Assembly: GCA_035911095.1 (NCBI GenBank)
Contig: JAMHWF010000089.1
Span: forward strand, 1 to 64,000
Length of the DNA: 64,000 nucleotides
From: JAMHWF01 sp035911095
GTDB taxonomy: Bacteria; Pseudomonadota; Gammaproteobacteria; Burkholderiales; Burkholderiaceae_C
Direction of reading: 5' to 3'
The position numbers were made by a program, and so were the translations under genes. Every line of letters starts with the position of its first letter. The first letter of the stretch is position 1. Below the pieces are notes generated by a model. That model was not told the origin of the DNA, ran no database searches, and saw only the letters and a program-made list of their open reading frames with translations. This document shows, in pieces, positions 7,953-14,872 of this stretch.

Positions 7953-8806
7953 CGCCGACCGCCAGGCGCGCCGCGGTGCAGGTCATGGTCGACGACCATC
8001 AGCTGTCACGCGTGCAAGCCTGCCGAGCCGTGGGGCTACCGCGGTCGGCGTTGTACAAGCCCACGAGGGATCAGGCGAGGTTGGACGCGCCGGTGATCCA
8101 GGCCCTGAACGGGGTCGTCGAGAAGCGGCCGCGCTGGGGCTTCTGGAAGTGTTTCGAGCGGCTGCGCGCGGACGGTCATGGCTGGAACCACAAGAAGGTC
8201 TACCGGGTGTACTGCTCGATGCGGCTGAACCTCAAGCGCAAGGCCAGGCGCCGGGTCATCACCCGCGAGCGGCAACCCTTGCTGGCCAGCCACGAGCTCA
8301 ACCGCGTCTGGGCGCTGGACTTCATGCGCGACACGCTCTACGACGGGCGGCCGTTCCGCACGCTCAACGTGATCGACGAGGGGAACCGCGAGGCGCTGCG
8401 CATCGAGTGCGGCACGTCGATCCCGTCGGCTCGCGTGGTGCGGGTGATGAAGCAACTGGTCGAGGTCTACGGCAAGCCCGAGGCGGTGCGGCTGGACAAC
8501 GGCCCGGAGCTGACGGCGGACGCCTTCGTCGACTGGGCCAAGGAGCACGACGTGAAGCTGCTGTTCATCCAGCCCGGCAAGCCCAACCAGAACGCGTTCG
8601 TCGAACGCTTCAACCGCAGCTTCCGCGAGGAGGTGCTGGATGCCTGGCTGTTCAACGCCGTCAGCGAGGTGCAGAGCGCAGCCGACGAATGGATGGCCGA
8701 CTACAACGAGTTCCGGCCCCACGAGTCCCTGGACAACCTGCCTCCGACGGTCTTCAAGCCCAGGGTGTTCAACGCGGATGCCTCTACTTCCGACTTGTCT
8801 ACTTGA
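7940..8806 (+). CDS. IS3-family transposase OrfB (DDE integrase core)
   Basis: About 288 codons in the -1 frame relative to orfA; the frame is open further upstream, but family-like sequence starts near VVAKIVTPTARRAAVQ. The first third is the HTH_21-like region (QACRAVGLPRSALYKP). The retroviral-integrase core has the DDE residues in ALDFMRDTL, VRLDNGPELTADAF and NAFVERFNRSFREEVLDA. It ends with YNEFRPHESLDNLPP, as usual. No internal stop was seen, so the element may still be active. Translation probably depends on frameshifting from orfA, because no good independent start was found. Confidence 0.85.
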   Translation, partial: AKIVTPTARRAAVQVMVDDHQLSRVQACRAVGLPRSALYKPTRDQARLDAPVIQALNGVVEKRPRWGFWKCFERLRADGHGWNHKKVYRVYCSMRLNLKRKARRRVITRERQPLLASHELNRVWALDFMRDTLYDGRPFRTLNVIDEGNREALRIECGTSIPSARVVRVMKQLVEVYGKPEAVRLDNGPELTADAFVDWAKEHDVKLLFIQPGKPNQNAFVERFNRSFREEVLDAWLFNAVSEVQSAADEWMADYNEFRPHESLDNLPPTVFKPRVFNADASTSDLST

Positions 8807-8819
8807 CGGGGGAGCTTAC
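8792..8819. repeat. Right inverted repeat of the IS3-family element
   Basis: It reads as TTGTCTACTT, four bases, then GGGGGAGCTTAC, the reverse complement of the left repeat with a few mismatches. The orfB stop (8804-8806) lies inside this repeat. Confidence 0.75.
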
Positions 8820-9039
8820 GCCCGGACAGGGTCCGGAAACCGCCTGTCGAACTCTCCGCCCAGCACCGTTACGGCGCTGTCTTCAATGCCTTTGCCCGAC
8901 AAAGCGCGTGCGCTTTGGTGAGACGGGGTGACGCTACATGACGCGCCACTGGGACGAGGTGATCACAGAGCTACTGCACGGCTGCTGAAAAGTGGCGGGT
9001 AAATGGGAAATATGGGACCGTGTGGCTCTGTATGGGACG
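8820..9039. other. Junction between island and chromosome core, no confident gene
   Basis: These 220 bases separate the IS3 right end from yicC. A 16-codon frame (ATG 8938 to TGA 8988) and a minus-strand frame ending at the IS (VTVLGGEFDRRFPDPV) both look like protein debris, but neither has a start with a binding site or a recognised family. The bases are probably remnants of a deleted accessory gene. Confidence 0.4.
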
Positions 9040-9984
9040 TCATTCAATGTTTTGGACCTGCTCGCGCAGTTGCTCGATCGCGACCTTCATCTCGACCGCG
9101 ATGCTCGTCAGTTCGAGCGCGGCGGCCTTGGAGCCGAGGGTGTTGGCTTCACGCAGCAGTTCCTGGATCAGGAAGTCGAGCTTCTTGCCGACCTCGCCGC
9201 CGGCCTTGAGCAGGCGGTCGATCTCGTCGAGGTGGGCGCGCAGGCGCGCGAGCTCCTCGGCGACGTCGATGCGGATCGCGTAGGCCGCGGCTTCGTTCAG
9301 GGCGCGCTCCTGCAGCGTCGCGGCCGGCACGCTCTGCGCGGCGCCGCTGGCGGCCAGCGCCTCCTGCCAGCGCTCGACGAAGCGCTGCTGCTGGCGCTGC
9401 ACGACGGCCGGCACGATCGGCTCCGCGTGGTCGGCCAGCTCGCGCAGGCGGGCCAGGCGTTCCTGCAGCACGCCGACGAGGCGCGCGCCTTCGCGTTCGC
9501 GCGACTCGCGCAGGCCTTCGATGCAGCGCCGCGCCACCGCCAGCGCCGGCTCGTCGAGCCGTTCGTGGCTGCCACCCCCCTTGCACCACTGCAGTACCTC
9601 GTGGACCGACAGGGGGGTGGCCTTCGGCAGCCAGGACTGCACCGTGCCTTCCAGGTGGGCGAGGCGGCTCAGCTGCCCCGGCAGGGGCTGCGGCCAAGCG
9701 GACTCGCTCTCGCGTTGGACGGCCAGGCGCAGCTCGATCTTGCCGCGCCGGAAGCTGCGCGTGACCAACTCGCGCAGCGCCGGCTCGAGCCCGCGCAGCT
9801 CGTCCGGCAGGCGCAGGCTGAGGTCGAGAAAGCGGTTGTTGACCGAGCGGATTTCAGCGCCGACCGTGGCAGCCCCAGCACTGGTCGACGCAGGGCGGGA
9901 ATCTTCCCTGTCCTCGGCGGAATCAGAGGGCGAACCGAGGCCATCACTGGCGTTTGCATAGCCGGTCATGCTGTAGACTGCCAT
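9040..9984 (-). CDS. yicC: YicC family endoribonuclease
   Basis: The product is 314 aa. It opens with MAVYSMTGYA, the family's N-terminal signature, and ends with the DUF1732 block DFLIQELLREANTLGSK followed by a helical tail. In E. coli YicC is an RNase that helps degrade the small RNA RyhB; the role here is by homology. About 27 Ser/Asp/Ala-rich residues are inserted between MTGYA and EIRSVNNRFLD, where most homologues have about ten, so the protein is slightly long. It is transcribed away from the kinase gene across a 31-base gap. Confidence 0.9.
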   Translation of the reverse strand: MAVYSMTGYANASDGLGSPSDSAEDREDSRPASTSAGAATVGAEIRSVNNRFLDLSLRLPDELRGLEPALRELVTRSFRRGKIELRLAVQRESESAWPQPLPGQLSRLAHLEGTVQSWLPKATPLSVHEVLQWCKGGGSHERLDEPALAVARRCIEGLRESREREGARLVGVLQERLARLRELADHAEPIVPAVVQRQQQRFVERWQEALAASGAAQSVPAATLQERALNEAAAYAIRIDVAEELARLRAHLDEIDRLLKAGGEVGKKLDFLIQELLREANTLGSKAAALELTSIAVEMKVAIEQLREQVQNIE

Positions 9985-10015
9985 CGCATTTCACCCCTTG
10001 AAAAAACCCACGATT

Positions 10016-10984
10016 ATGTCGAAGCCCAAGCCAGCCCCGTTGCCTGCTGGCACCGTGGTCGGCGGCTACCAGATCGTGAAGAAGCTGGCCGCTGGCGGCT
10101 TCGGGGTCGTGTACCTCGCCGAAGACAGTGATCGGCACCTCGTCGCGCTGAAGGAATACCTGCCTTCGTCCCTCGCCGAGCGGGCACCGGGCGAGCTCAC
10201 GCCGCGCGTCAAGCCCGAGAAGCAGCCCCTGTATCGCCTGGGCCTGAAGAGCTTCTTCGAAGAGGGCCGTTCGCTCGCGCAGATCAGCCACCCGAGCGTC
10301 GTTTCGGTGCTGAACTTCTTCCGCGAGAACGAGACGGTGTACATGGTGATGAACTACCTGCAGGGCGACACCCTGCAGGACTTCATCGTCACGGCGCGTG
10401 ACCTGAAGCGCGACAAGGTGTTTCGCGAGTCGACGATCCGCTCGTTGTTCGACGAGATTCTGCGCGGGCTGCGCATCGTGCACCAGCACAAGATGCTGCA
10501 CCTGGACATCAAGCCCGCCAACGCCTTCATCACCAACGACAACAAGGCGGTGCTGCTCGACTTCGGCGCGGCACGCGAGGTGCTTTCGAAGGAAGGCAAC
10601 TTCATCCGCCCGATGTACACCCCCGGCTTCGCCGCGCCCGAGATGTACCGCCGCGACGGCACGCTCGGCCCCTGGACCGACATCTACGCGATCGGCGCCT
10701 GCATCTATGCCTGCATGCAGGGCTATCCGCCGAACGATGCGCCGCAGCGCATCGAGAAGGACCGTCTGGCGCTCAGCCTCTCGCGCCTGCGCAACGTCTA
10801 CTCGGACAACCTGATCGAGGTCACCGAGTGGTGCATGTCGCTCGACCCGCTCTCGCGCCCGCAGAGCGTGTTTGCGCTGCAGAAGGAACTGGCGCGCGAG
10901 ACCGAGCGCCGCTACACCAAGCTCAGCTTCGGCGAACGCCTGAAGCTGCAGCTCGAAAACCTGAAGACCGGCGCCAAGGCCTGA
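10016..10984 (+). CDS. Soluble serine/threonine protein kinase (Hanks type)
   Basis: The product is 322 aa from ATG 10016; TTG 9998 is an in-frame alternative. The glycine loop is LAAGGFGVVY, the ATP-anchoring lysine is K46 in VALKEY, the catalytic loop is HLDIKPAN (Leu replaces the usual Arg before Asp), then LLDFGAAR and GFAAPEMY. No membrane segment or sensor domain follows, so it is a short cytoplasmic kinase. The phosphatase gene lies 29 bases downstream, making a reversible phosphorylation pair. The HLD variant suggests activation-loop phosphorylation may not be needed for activity; this is inferred from the kinase family. Confidence 0.9.
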   Translation: MSKPKPAPLPAGTVVGGYQIVKKLAAGGFGVVYLAEDSDRHLVALKEYLPSSLAERAPGELTPRVKPEKQPLYRLGLKSFFEEGRSLAQISHPSVVSVLNFFRENETVYMVMNYLQGDTLQDFIVTARDLKRDKVFRESTIRSLFDEILRGLRIVHQHKMLHLDIKPANAFITNDNKAVLLDFGAAREVLSKEGNFIRPMYTPGFAAPEMYRRDGTLGPWTDIYAIGACIYACMQGYPPNDAPQRIEKDRLALSLSRLRNVYSDNLIEVTEWCMSLDPLSRPQSVFALQKELARETERRYTKLSFGERLKLQLENLKTGAKA

Positions 10985-11013
10985 GGGCCCAAGCCCGAAC
11001 CGATCCGGATTCG

Positions 11014-11928
11014 ATGCGCTTTTCCGTCTACCAGCTCAGCCGCAAGGGCGGTCGTGAGAAGAATGAAGACCGCATGGGCTATTGCTACACGCGGGACTCG
11101 GGCCTCTTTGCGCTGGCGGACGGCATGGGCGGGCACCCCGAGGGCGAGGTCGCCTCGCAACTCGCGCTGCAGACGCTCGCCGCGCTGTTCCAGCGCGATG
11201 CCAAGTCGACGCTGAAGGACCCGCTGCGCTTCCTGCACGACGCGACGATGTCGGCGCACCACCAGTTGCTGCGCTATGCCACCGAGAAGGCGCTGATGGA
11301 CACGCCGCGCACGACGCTGGTGGCCTGCGTGCTGCAGGGCAACGCGGCCTACTGGGCCCATTGCGGCGATTCGCGCCTGTACCTGGTGCGTGGCGACAAG
11401 CTGATCGCCCGCACGCGCGACCACTCGTACTCCGAACTGCAGGACACGCTGTCGCAGGTCGTGCCGATCGGCGAGAAGTTCAACCGCAACGTGCTGTTCA
11501 CCTGCCTGGGCAGCCCGGGCAAGCCGGTGATCGATTCGGTCGGCCCGCTGCTGATGCAGAGCGGCGACCGCATCCTGCTCTGCTCGGACGGCTTGTGGAG
11601 CACCGTCAGCGACACCGTGATCGCGAACCAGCTCTCGACGCGCCCGATCGCCGACGCCGTGCCCGAGCTGGTCGAGCAGGCGCTGCGCAACGGCGGCGCC
11701 GGCAGCGACAACGTGACGATCCTCGCCGTCGAGTGGGAAGCCACCGAGGACGACGACAGCGTCTCGGGCATCTCGACCGAGTCGCTCGGCAACGAGGTCT
11801 TCGCCTCGACCATCCAGGCCGGCGTGATCGGCAAGGACACCGACGAACTCGACGATGCCGAGATCGAGCGCTCGATCCGCGAGATCAACGAGGCCATCCG
11901 CCGCACCTCGCAGCAGCGCAAGTCCTGA
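11014..11928 (+). CDS. PP2C-family protein serine/threonine phosphatase
   Basis: The product is 304 aa. Metal-binding motifs of PP2C/Stp phosphatases are in order: GREKNEDRMGY, LADGMGGHPEGE, AHCGDSRLYLVRG, LLCSDGLWS and GAGSDNVTILAVEW. About 60 acidic residues after the catalytic core form an extra C-terminal tail (TEDDDSVSGISTE onward) not found in minimal PP2Cs. It follows the kinase gene and probably reverses its action. The start ATG 11014 begins MRFSVYQLSRKG. Confidence 0.9.
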   Translation: MRFSVYQLSRKGGREKNEDRMGYCYTRDSGLFALADGMGGHPEGEVASQLALQTLAALFQRDAKSTLKDPLRFLHDATMSAHHQLLRYATEKALMDTPRTTLVACVLQGNAAYWAHCGDSRLYLVRGDKLIARTRDHSYSELQDTLSQVVPIGEKFNRNVLFTCLGSPGKPVIDSVGPLLMQSGDRILLCSDGLWSTVSDTVIANQLSTRPIADAVPELVEQALRNGGAGSDNVTILAVEWEATEDDDSVSGISTESLGNEVFASTIQAGVIGKDTDELDDAEIERSIREINEAIRRTSQQRKS

Positions 11929-12017
11929 GGGCGGGGCGGCCCGCGCTGTCGCGCGCAGCCCGCCCTGGTCAGCCCGCGACAGCCGGACGGTCCCGCGCCC
12001 TCGTGGACAATGCGCGG

Positions 12018-12743
12018 ATGGGCTATTCGAGAACCGAGGGCCGCGCCGCCGACGCGCTGCGCCCGATCCGCATCACGCGCCGCTTCACCCGCCACGCCGA
12101 AGGCTCGGTGCTGGTCTGCTTCGGCGACACCCAGGTGCTGTGCACCGCCTCGGTCGAGGAACGCGTGCCGCCGCACAAGCGCGGCAGCGGCGAAGGCTGG
12201 GTGACCGCCGAGTACGGCATGCTGCCGCGCGCCACCCACACCCGCGGCGACCGCGAGGCCGCGCGCGGCAAGCAGAGCGGCCGCACGCAGGAGATCCAGC
12301 GCCTGATCGGCCGCTCGCTGCGCTGCGTGTTCGACCTCGCCGCGCTCGGCGAGCGCACGATCCACCTCGACTGCGACGTGCTGCAGGCCGACGGCGGCAC
12401 GCGCACCGCGGCGATCACCGGCGCCTGGGTTGCCGCGCAGGACGCGGTGAGCTGGCTGCAGGCCAAGGGCGCCCTCAGCGCCTCGCCGATCCGCGACGGC
12501 CTGGCGGCGGTATCGGTCGGCATCGTCGAAGGCACGCCGCTGCTCGACCTCGAGTACGTCGAGGACTCCGCCTGCGACACCGACATGAACGTCGTGATGA
12601 CCGCCTCGGGCGGTTTCGTCGAGGTGCAGGGCACGGCCGAGGGCGCCTCGTTCACCCGCGCCGAGATGGACCGCCTGCTCGCCCTGGCCGAGAAGGGCAT
12701 CCGCGAACTGGTGGCCGCGCAGCGCGCCGCGCTGAGCGACTGA
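12018..12743 (+). CDS. rph: Ribonuclease PH
   Basis: The product is 241 aa, full length for the family. It removes nucleotides 3' of the CCA end of tRNA precursors by phosphorolysis. Motifs seen are FGDTQVLCTASVE, SGEGWVTAEYGMLPRATHTR and DCDVLQADGGTRTAAITGA. The ATG at 12018 has no Shine-Dalgarno but has GACAAT ending six bases before it, which suggests a leaderless mRNA. rdgB and hemW follow on the same strand. Confidence 0.93.
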   Translation: MGYSRTEGRAADALRPIRITRRFTRHAEGSVLVCFGDTQVLCTASVEERVPPHKRGSGEGWVTAEYGMLPRATHTRGDREAARGKQSGRTQEIQRLIGRSLRCVFDLAALGERTIHLDCDVLQADGGTRTAAITGAWVAAQDAVSWLQAKGALSASPIRDGLAAVSVGIVEGTPLLDLEYVEDSACDTDMNVVMTASGGFVEVQGTAEGASFTRAEMDRLLALAEKGIRELVAAQRAALSD

Positions 12744-12810
12744 GCCACCGGGACGGCGGCCTGGCTCGCGCCGCCCGTCGCACAGCGCCACAGCCACGCC
12801 ACCGCCACAC

Positions 12811-12849
12811 GCCAACGCCAACGCCAACGCCAACGCCAACGCCAACGCC
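12811..12849 (+). repeat. Hexanucleotide tandem repeat abutting the rdgB start codon
   Basis: Six and a half copies of GCCAAC run without a break right up to the ATG at 12850, occupying the space where a ribosome binding site would be. Just upstream are related CCAC/CGCC repeats. Such short repeats can change length by slippage. Confidence 0.9.
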
Positions 12850-13557
12850 ATGCGCCTCGTCCTCGCCTCCAACAACGCGAAGAAGCTGGCCGAGCTGCGC
12901 GTGCTCTTCGGCGCGCTGCCGATCGAGCTCGTGACGCAGGGCTCGCTCGGCATCGGCGAGGCCGAGGAGCCGTACGGGAGCTTCCTGGAGAACGCCCTCG
13001 CCAAGGCACGGCACGCGGCGCGTGCGGCCGGCGGCGCGGCGATCGCCGACGATTCGGGCCTCTGCGTCGACGCGCTCGGCGGTGCGCCGGGCGTGATCTC
13101 GGCGCACTACGCGGGCGAGCTGCCGGCGGCGCAGGCCGCCGGCCTCGACCGCGAGAGGCGCCGCGCGCGACAGGACGCCGCGAACAACCGCCGCCTGCTC
13201 GAGGCCCTGCAGGGCGTCGCGCAGCGCCAGGCCCGCTTCGTCAGCGTGCTGGTCGCGCTGCGCCATGCCGACGACCCGGAGCCGCTGGTCGCCACCGGCC
13301 GCTGGGAAGGCCGCGTGCTCGAGGTGCCGCAGGGGGAGGGCGGCTTCGGCTACGACCCGCTGATGTTCGTGCCCGTGCTCGGCCGCAGCGTGGCCCAGCT
13401 CGAGGCCGAGACCAAGAACGCGCACAGCCACCGAGCGCTGGCGGCGGCGCAGATGGCCGGCCTGATGCGCGCGGCCTGGCGTCTCGACCAGGGCCTGCCG
13501 GGCGCGTCGACCGCAGCGGGCGCGGCCGGTGCGGCGGGCCCGTCGGGCGCCGCGTGA
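12850..13557 (+). CDS. rdgB: XTP/dITP pyrophosphatase (Ham1/RdgB)
   Basis: The product is 235 aa against about 200 usual; the extra residues are an Ala/Gly-rich C-terminal tail (AGAAGAAGPSG). It hydrolyses non-canonical purine triphosphates (ITP, dITP, XTP) to keep them out of nucleic acids. The motifs LASNNAKKLAEL, IADDSGLCVDALGG and GFGYDPLMF are present. The start codon directly follows a GCCAAC tandem repeat and has no Shine-Dalgarno, so translation may rely on coupling or an unstructured leader. Confidence 0.92.
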   Translation: MRLVLASNNAKKLAELRVLFGALPIELVTQGSLGIGEAEEPYGSFLENALAKARHAARAAGGAAIADDSGLCVDALGGAPGVISAHYAGELPAAQAAGLDRERRRARQDAANNRRLLEALQGVAQRQARFVSVLVALRHADDPEPLVATGRWEGRVLEVPQGEGGFGYDPLMFVPVLGRSVAQLEAETKNAHSHRALAAAQMAGLMRAAWRLDQGLPGASTAAGAAGAAGPSGAA

Positions 13558-13615
13558 GCCTCCGGCCCCGCCCCCGCGCAGGCAGCGCCCGGCGCACGGC
13601 CCGCGGACGCTGCCG

Positions 13616-14818
13616 ATGAGCGTCGAGCGCTACCTCGCGCCGGGCACCTTGCAGCTCGGCGCGCTGCCGCCGCTCGCGCTCTACGTGCACCTGCCGTGGT
13701 GCCTGCGCAAGTGCCCCTACTGCGACTTCAACTCGCACGCCGCCTCTGCGCTCGGCGAGGACCGCCGTCCGGCCTTCGATGGCTACCTCGACGCGCTGCG
13801 CGCCGACCTCGAGTCGGCCCTGCCGCTGGTCTGGGGCCGGCCGGTGGTCAGCGTCTTCATCGGCGGCGGCACGCCGAGCCTGTTCGAGCCGGCGCAGATC
13901 GACCGCCTGCTGGCCGACGTGCGGGCGCGCCTGCGCCTGCTGCCCGACTGCGAGGTGACGCTCGAGGCCAACCCCGGCAGCTTCGAGCGTGAGCGCTTCC
14001 GCGCCTTCCGCGCCGCCGGCGTGACGCGGCTGTCGGTCGGCGTGCAGAGCTTCGACGATGTCGCGCTGCGCGCGCTCGGCCGCGTGCACGACGCGGCCCA
14101 GGCCGCCGCCGCGGTCGAGGAGGCGGCCGCGGCGTTCGACACCTGGAACCTCGACCTGATGTACGCGCTGCCCGGCCAGACAACCGCCGCGCTCGAGGCC
14201 GACCTGAGGCGCGCGCTCGCCTTCGCGCCGCCGCACTTGTCGCTCTACCACCTGACGGTCGAGCCGAACACCTACTTCGCGAGCCGCCCGCCGGACGGCC
14301 TGCCCGACGACGACCTCGCAGCCGCGATGCTCGACACGATCGTCGAGACGACCACCGCCGCCGGGCTCGAGCGCTACGAGGTCTCGGCCTACGCCCGGCC
14401 CGGCCACCGCTGCGCGCACAACCTGAACTACTGGCAGTTCGGCGACTACCTCGGCGTGGGCGCCGGCGCGCACAGCAAGCTGTCGTTCCCGCACCGCGTC
14501 GTGCGTCAGGTGCGCTGGCGCGACCCGGCGCGCTACCAGGCCGAGGCGCTGCGCGGCACGCCGCTGGCGAAGGACGAGGAGGTGTCCCGCGCCGAGCTGC
14601 CGTTCGAGTTCATGCTCAACGCGCTGCGCCTACCCGAAGGCTTTCCCCTCGCTCGCTTCAGCGAGCGCACCGGCCTGCCGCCCGGCGCGATCGCCGGTGC
14701 GCTGGAGAAGGCCCAGGCACGTGGTCTCGTCGAATGGGACCTGCAGCAGGTGCGCCCGACGGCACGCGGCTTCGACTTCCTGAACGACCTCCAGGCGCTG
14801 TTCCTGACGCCGTCCTGA
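13616..14818 (+). CDS. hemW: Radical SAM haem chaperone HemW (formerly HemN-like)
   Basis: The product is 400 aa. The cluster motif CLRKCPYCDFNSH gives CxxxCxxC followed by Phe, typical of HemW, which transfers haem; the last cysteine of the CxxxCxxCxC form of true HemN is absent. FIGGGTPSLF, LSVGVQSFDD and YEVSAYARPGHRCAHNLNYW are family signatures. A C-terminal winged-helix region ends the protein. It follows rdgB, an arrangement common in Burkholderiales. Confidence 0.92.
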   Translation: MSVERYLAPGTLQLGALPPLALYVHLPWCLRKCPYCDFNSHAASALGEDRRPAFDGYLDALRADLESALPLVWGRPVVSVFIGGGTPSLFEPAQIDRLLADVRARLRLLPDCEVTLEANPGSFERERFRAFRAAGVTRLSVGVQSFDDVALRALGRVHDAAQAAAAVEEAAAAFDTWNLDLMYALPGQTTAALEADLRRALAFAPPHLSLYHLTVEPNTYFASRPPDGLPDDDLAAAMLDTIVETTTAAGLERYEVSAYARPGHRCAHNLNYWQFGDYLGVGAGAHSKLSFPHRVVRQVRWRDPARYQAEALRGTPLAKDEEVSRAELPFEFMLNALRLPEGFPLARFSERTGLPPGAIAGALEKAQARGLVEWDLQQVRPTARGFDFLNDLQALFLTPS

Positions 14819-14872
14819 GATCCCCCAAAGGGGGCCCTATGATCCCCTCGTGGGACGGCAACGGCGATCGCG

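Larger units (their letters stand above)
7623..8819 (+). mobile_element. Complete IS3-family insertion sequence
   Basis: The element is 1,197 bp. Its ends are inverted repeats: GTAAGCTCCCCC at 7623-7634 pairs with GGGGGAGCTTAC at 8808-8819, and the match continues imperfectly through AGTAGACAA. It carries two overlapping frames, orfA and orfB, as is typical of IS3-family (IS407/IS51-like) elements. The flanking bases (TAGTCC on the left, GCCCGG on the right) show no target duplication, and the left-hand gene does not resume on the right. This suggests a later deletion or recombination at the element. Confidence 0.8.

Noticed and set aside
8938..8988. A 16-codon frame resembling RHWDEV of Tn3-type transposases
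   Set aside because: It is far too short, has no ribosome site, and upstream sequence does not continue the similarity.
7644..8994. Shared CTGAAAAGTGG at about 7648-7658 and 8984-8994 as a possible longer direct repeat around the IS
   Set aside because: Only 11 bases match and the surroundings diverge, so it is not a convincing target duplication or second repeat.
14819..14834. Inverted repeat TCCCCCAAAGGGGG after hemW as a terminator
   Set aside because: The loop is too small and no T run follows; it may be incidental.
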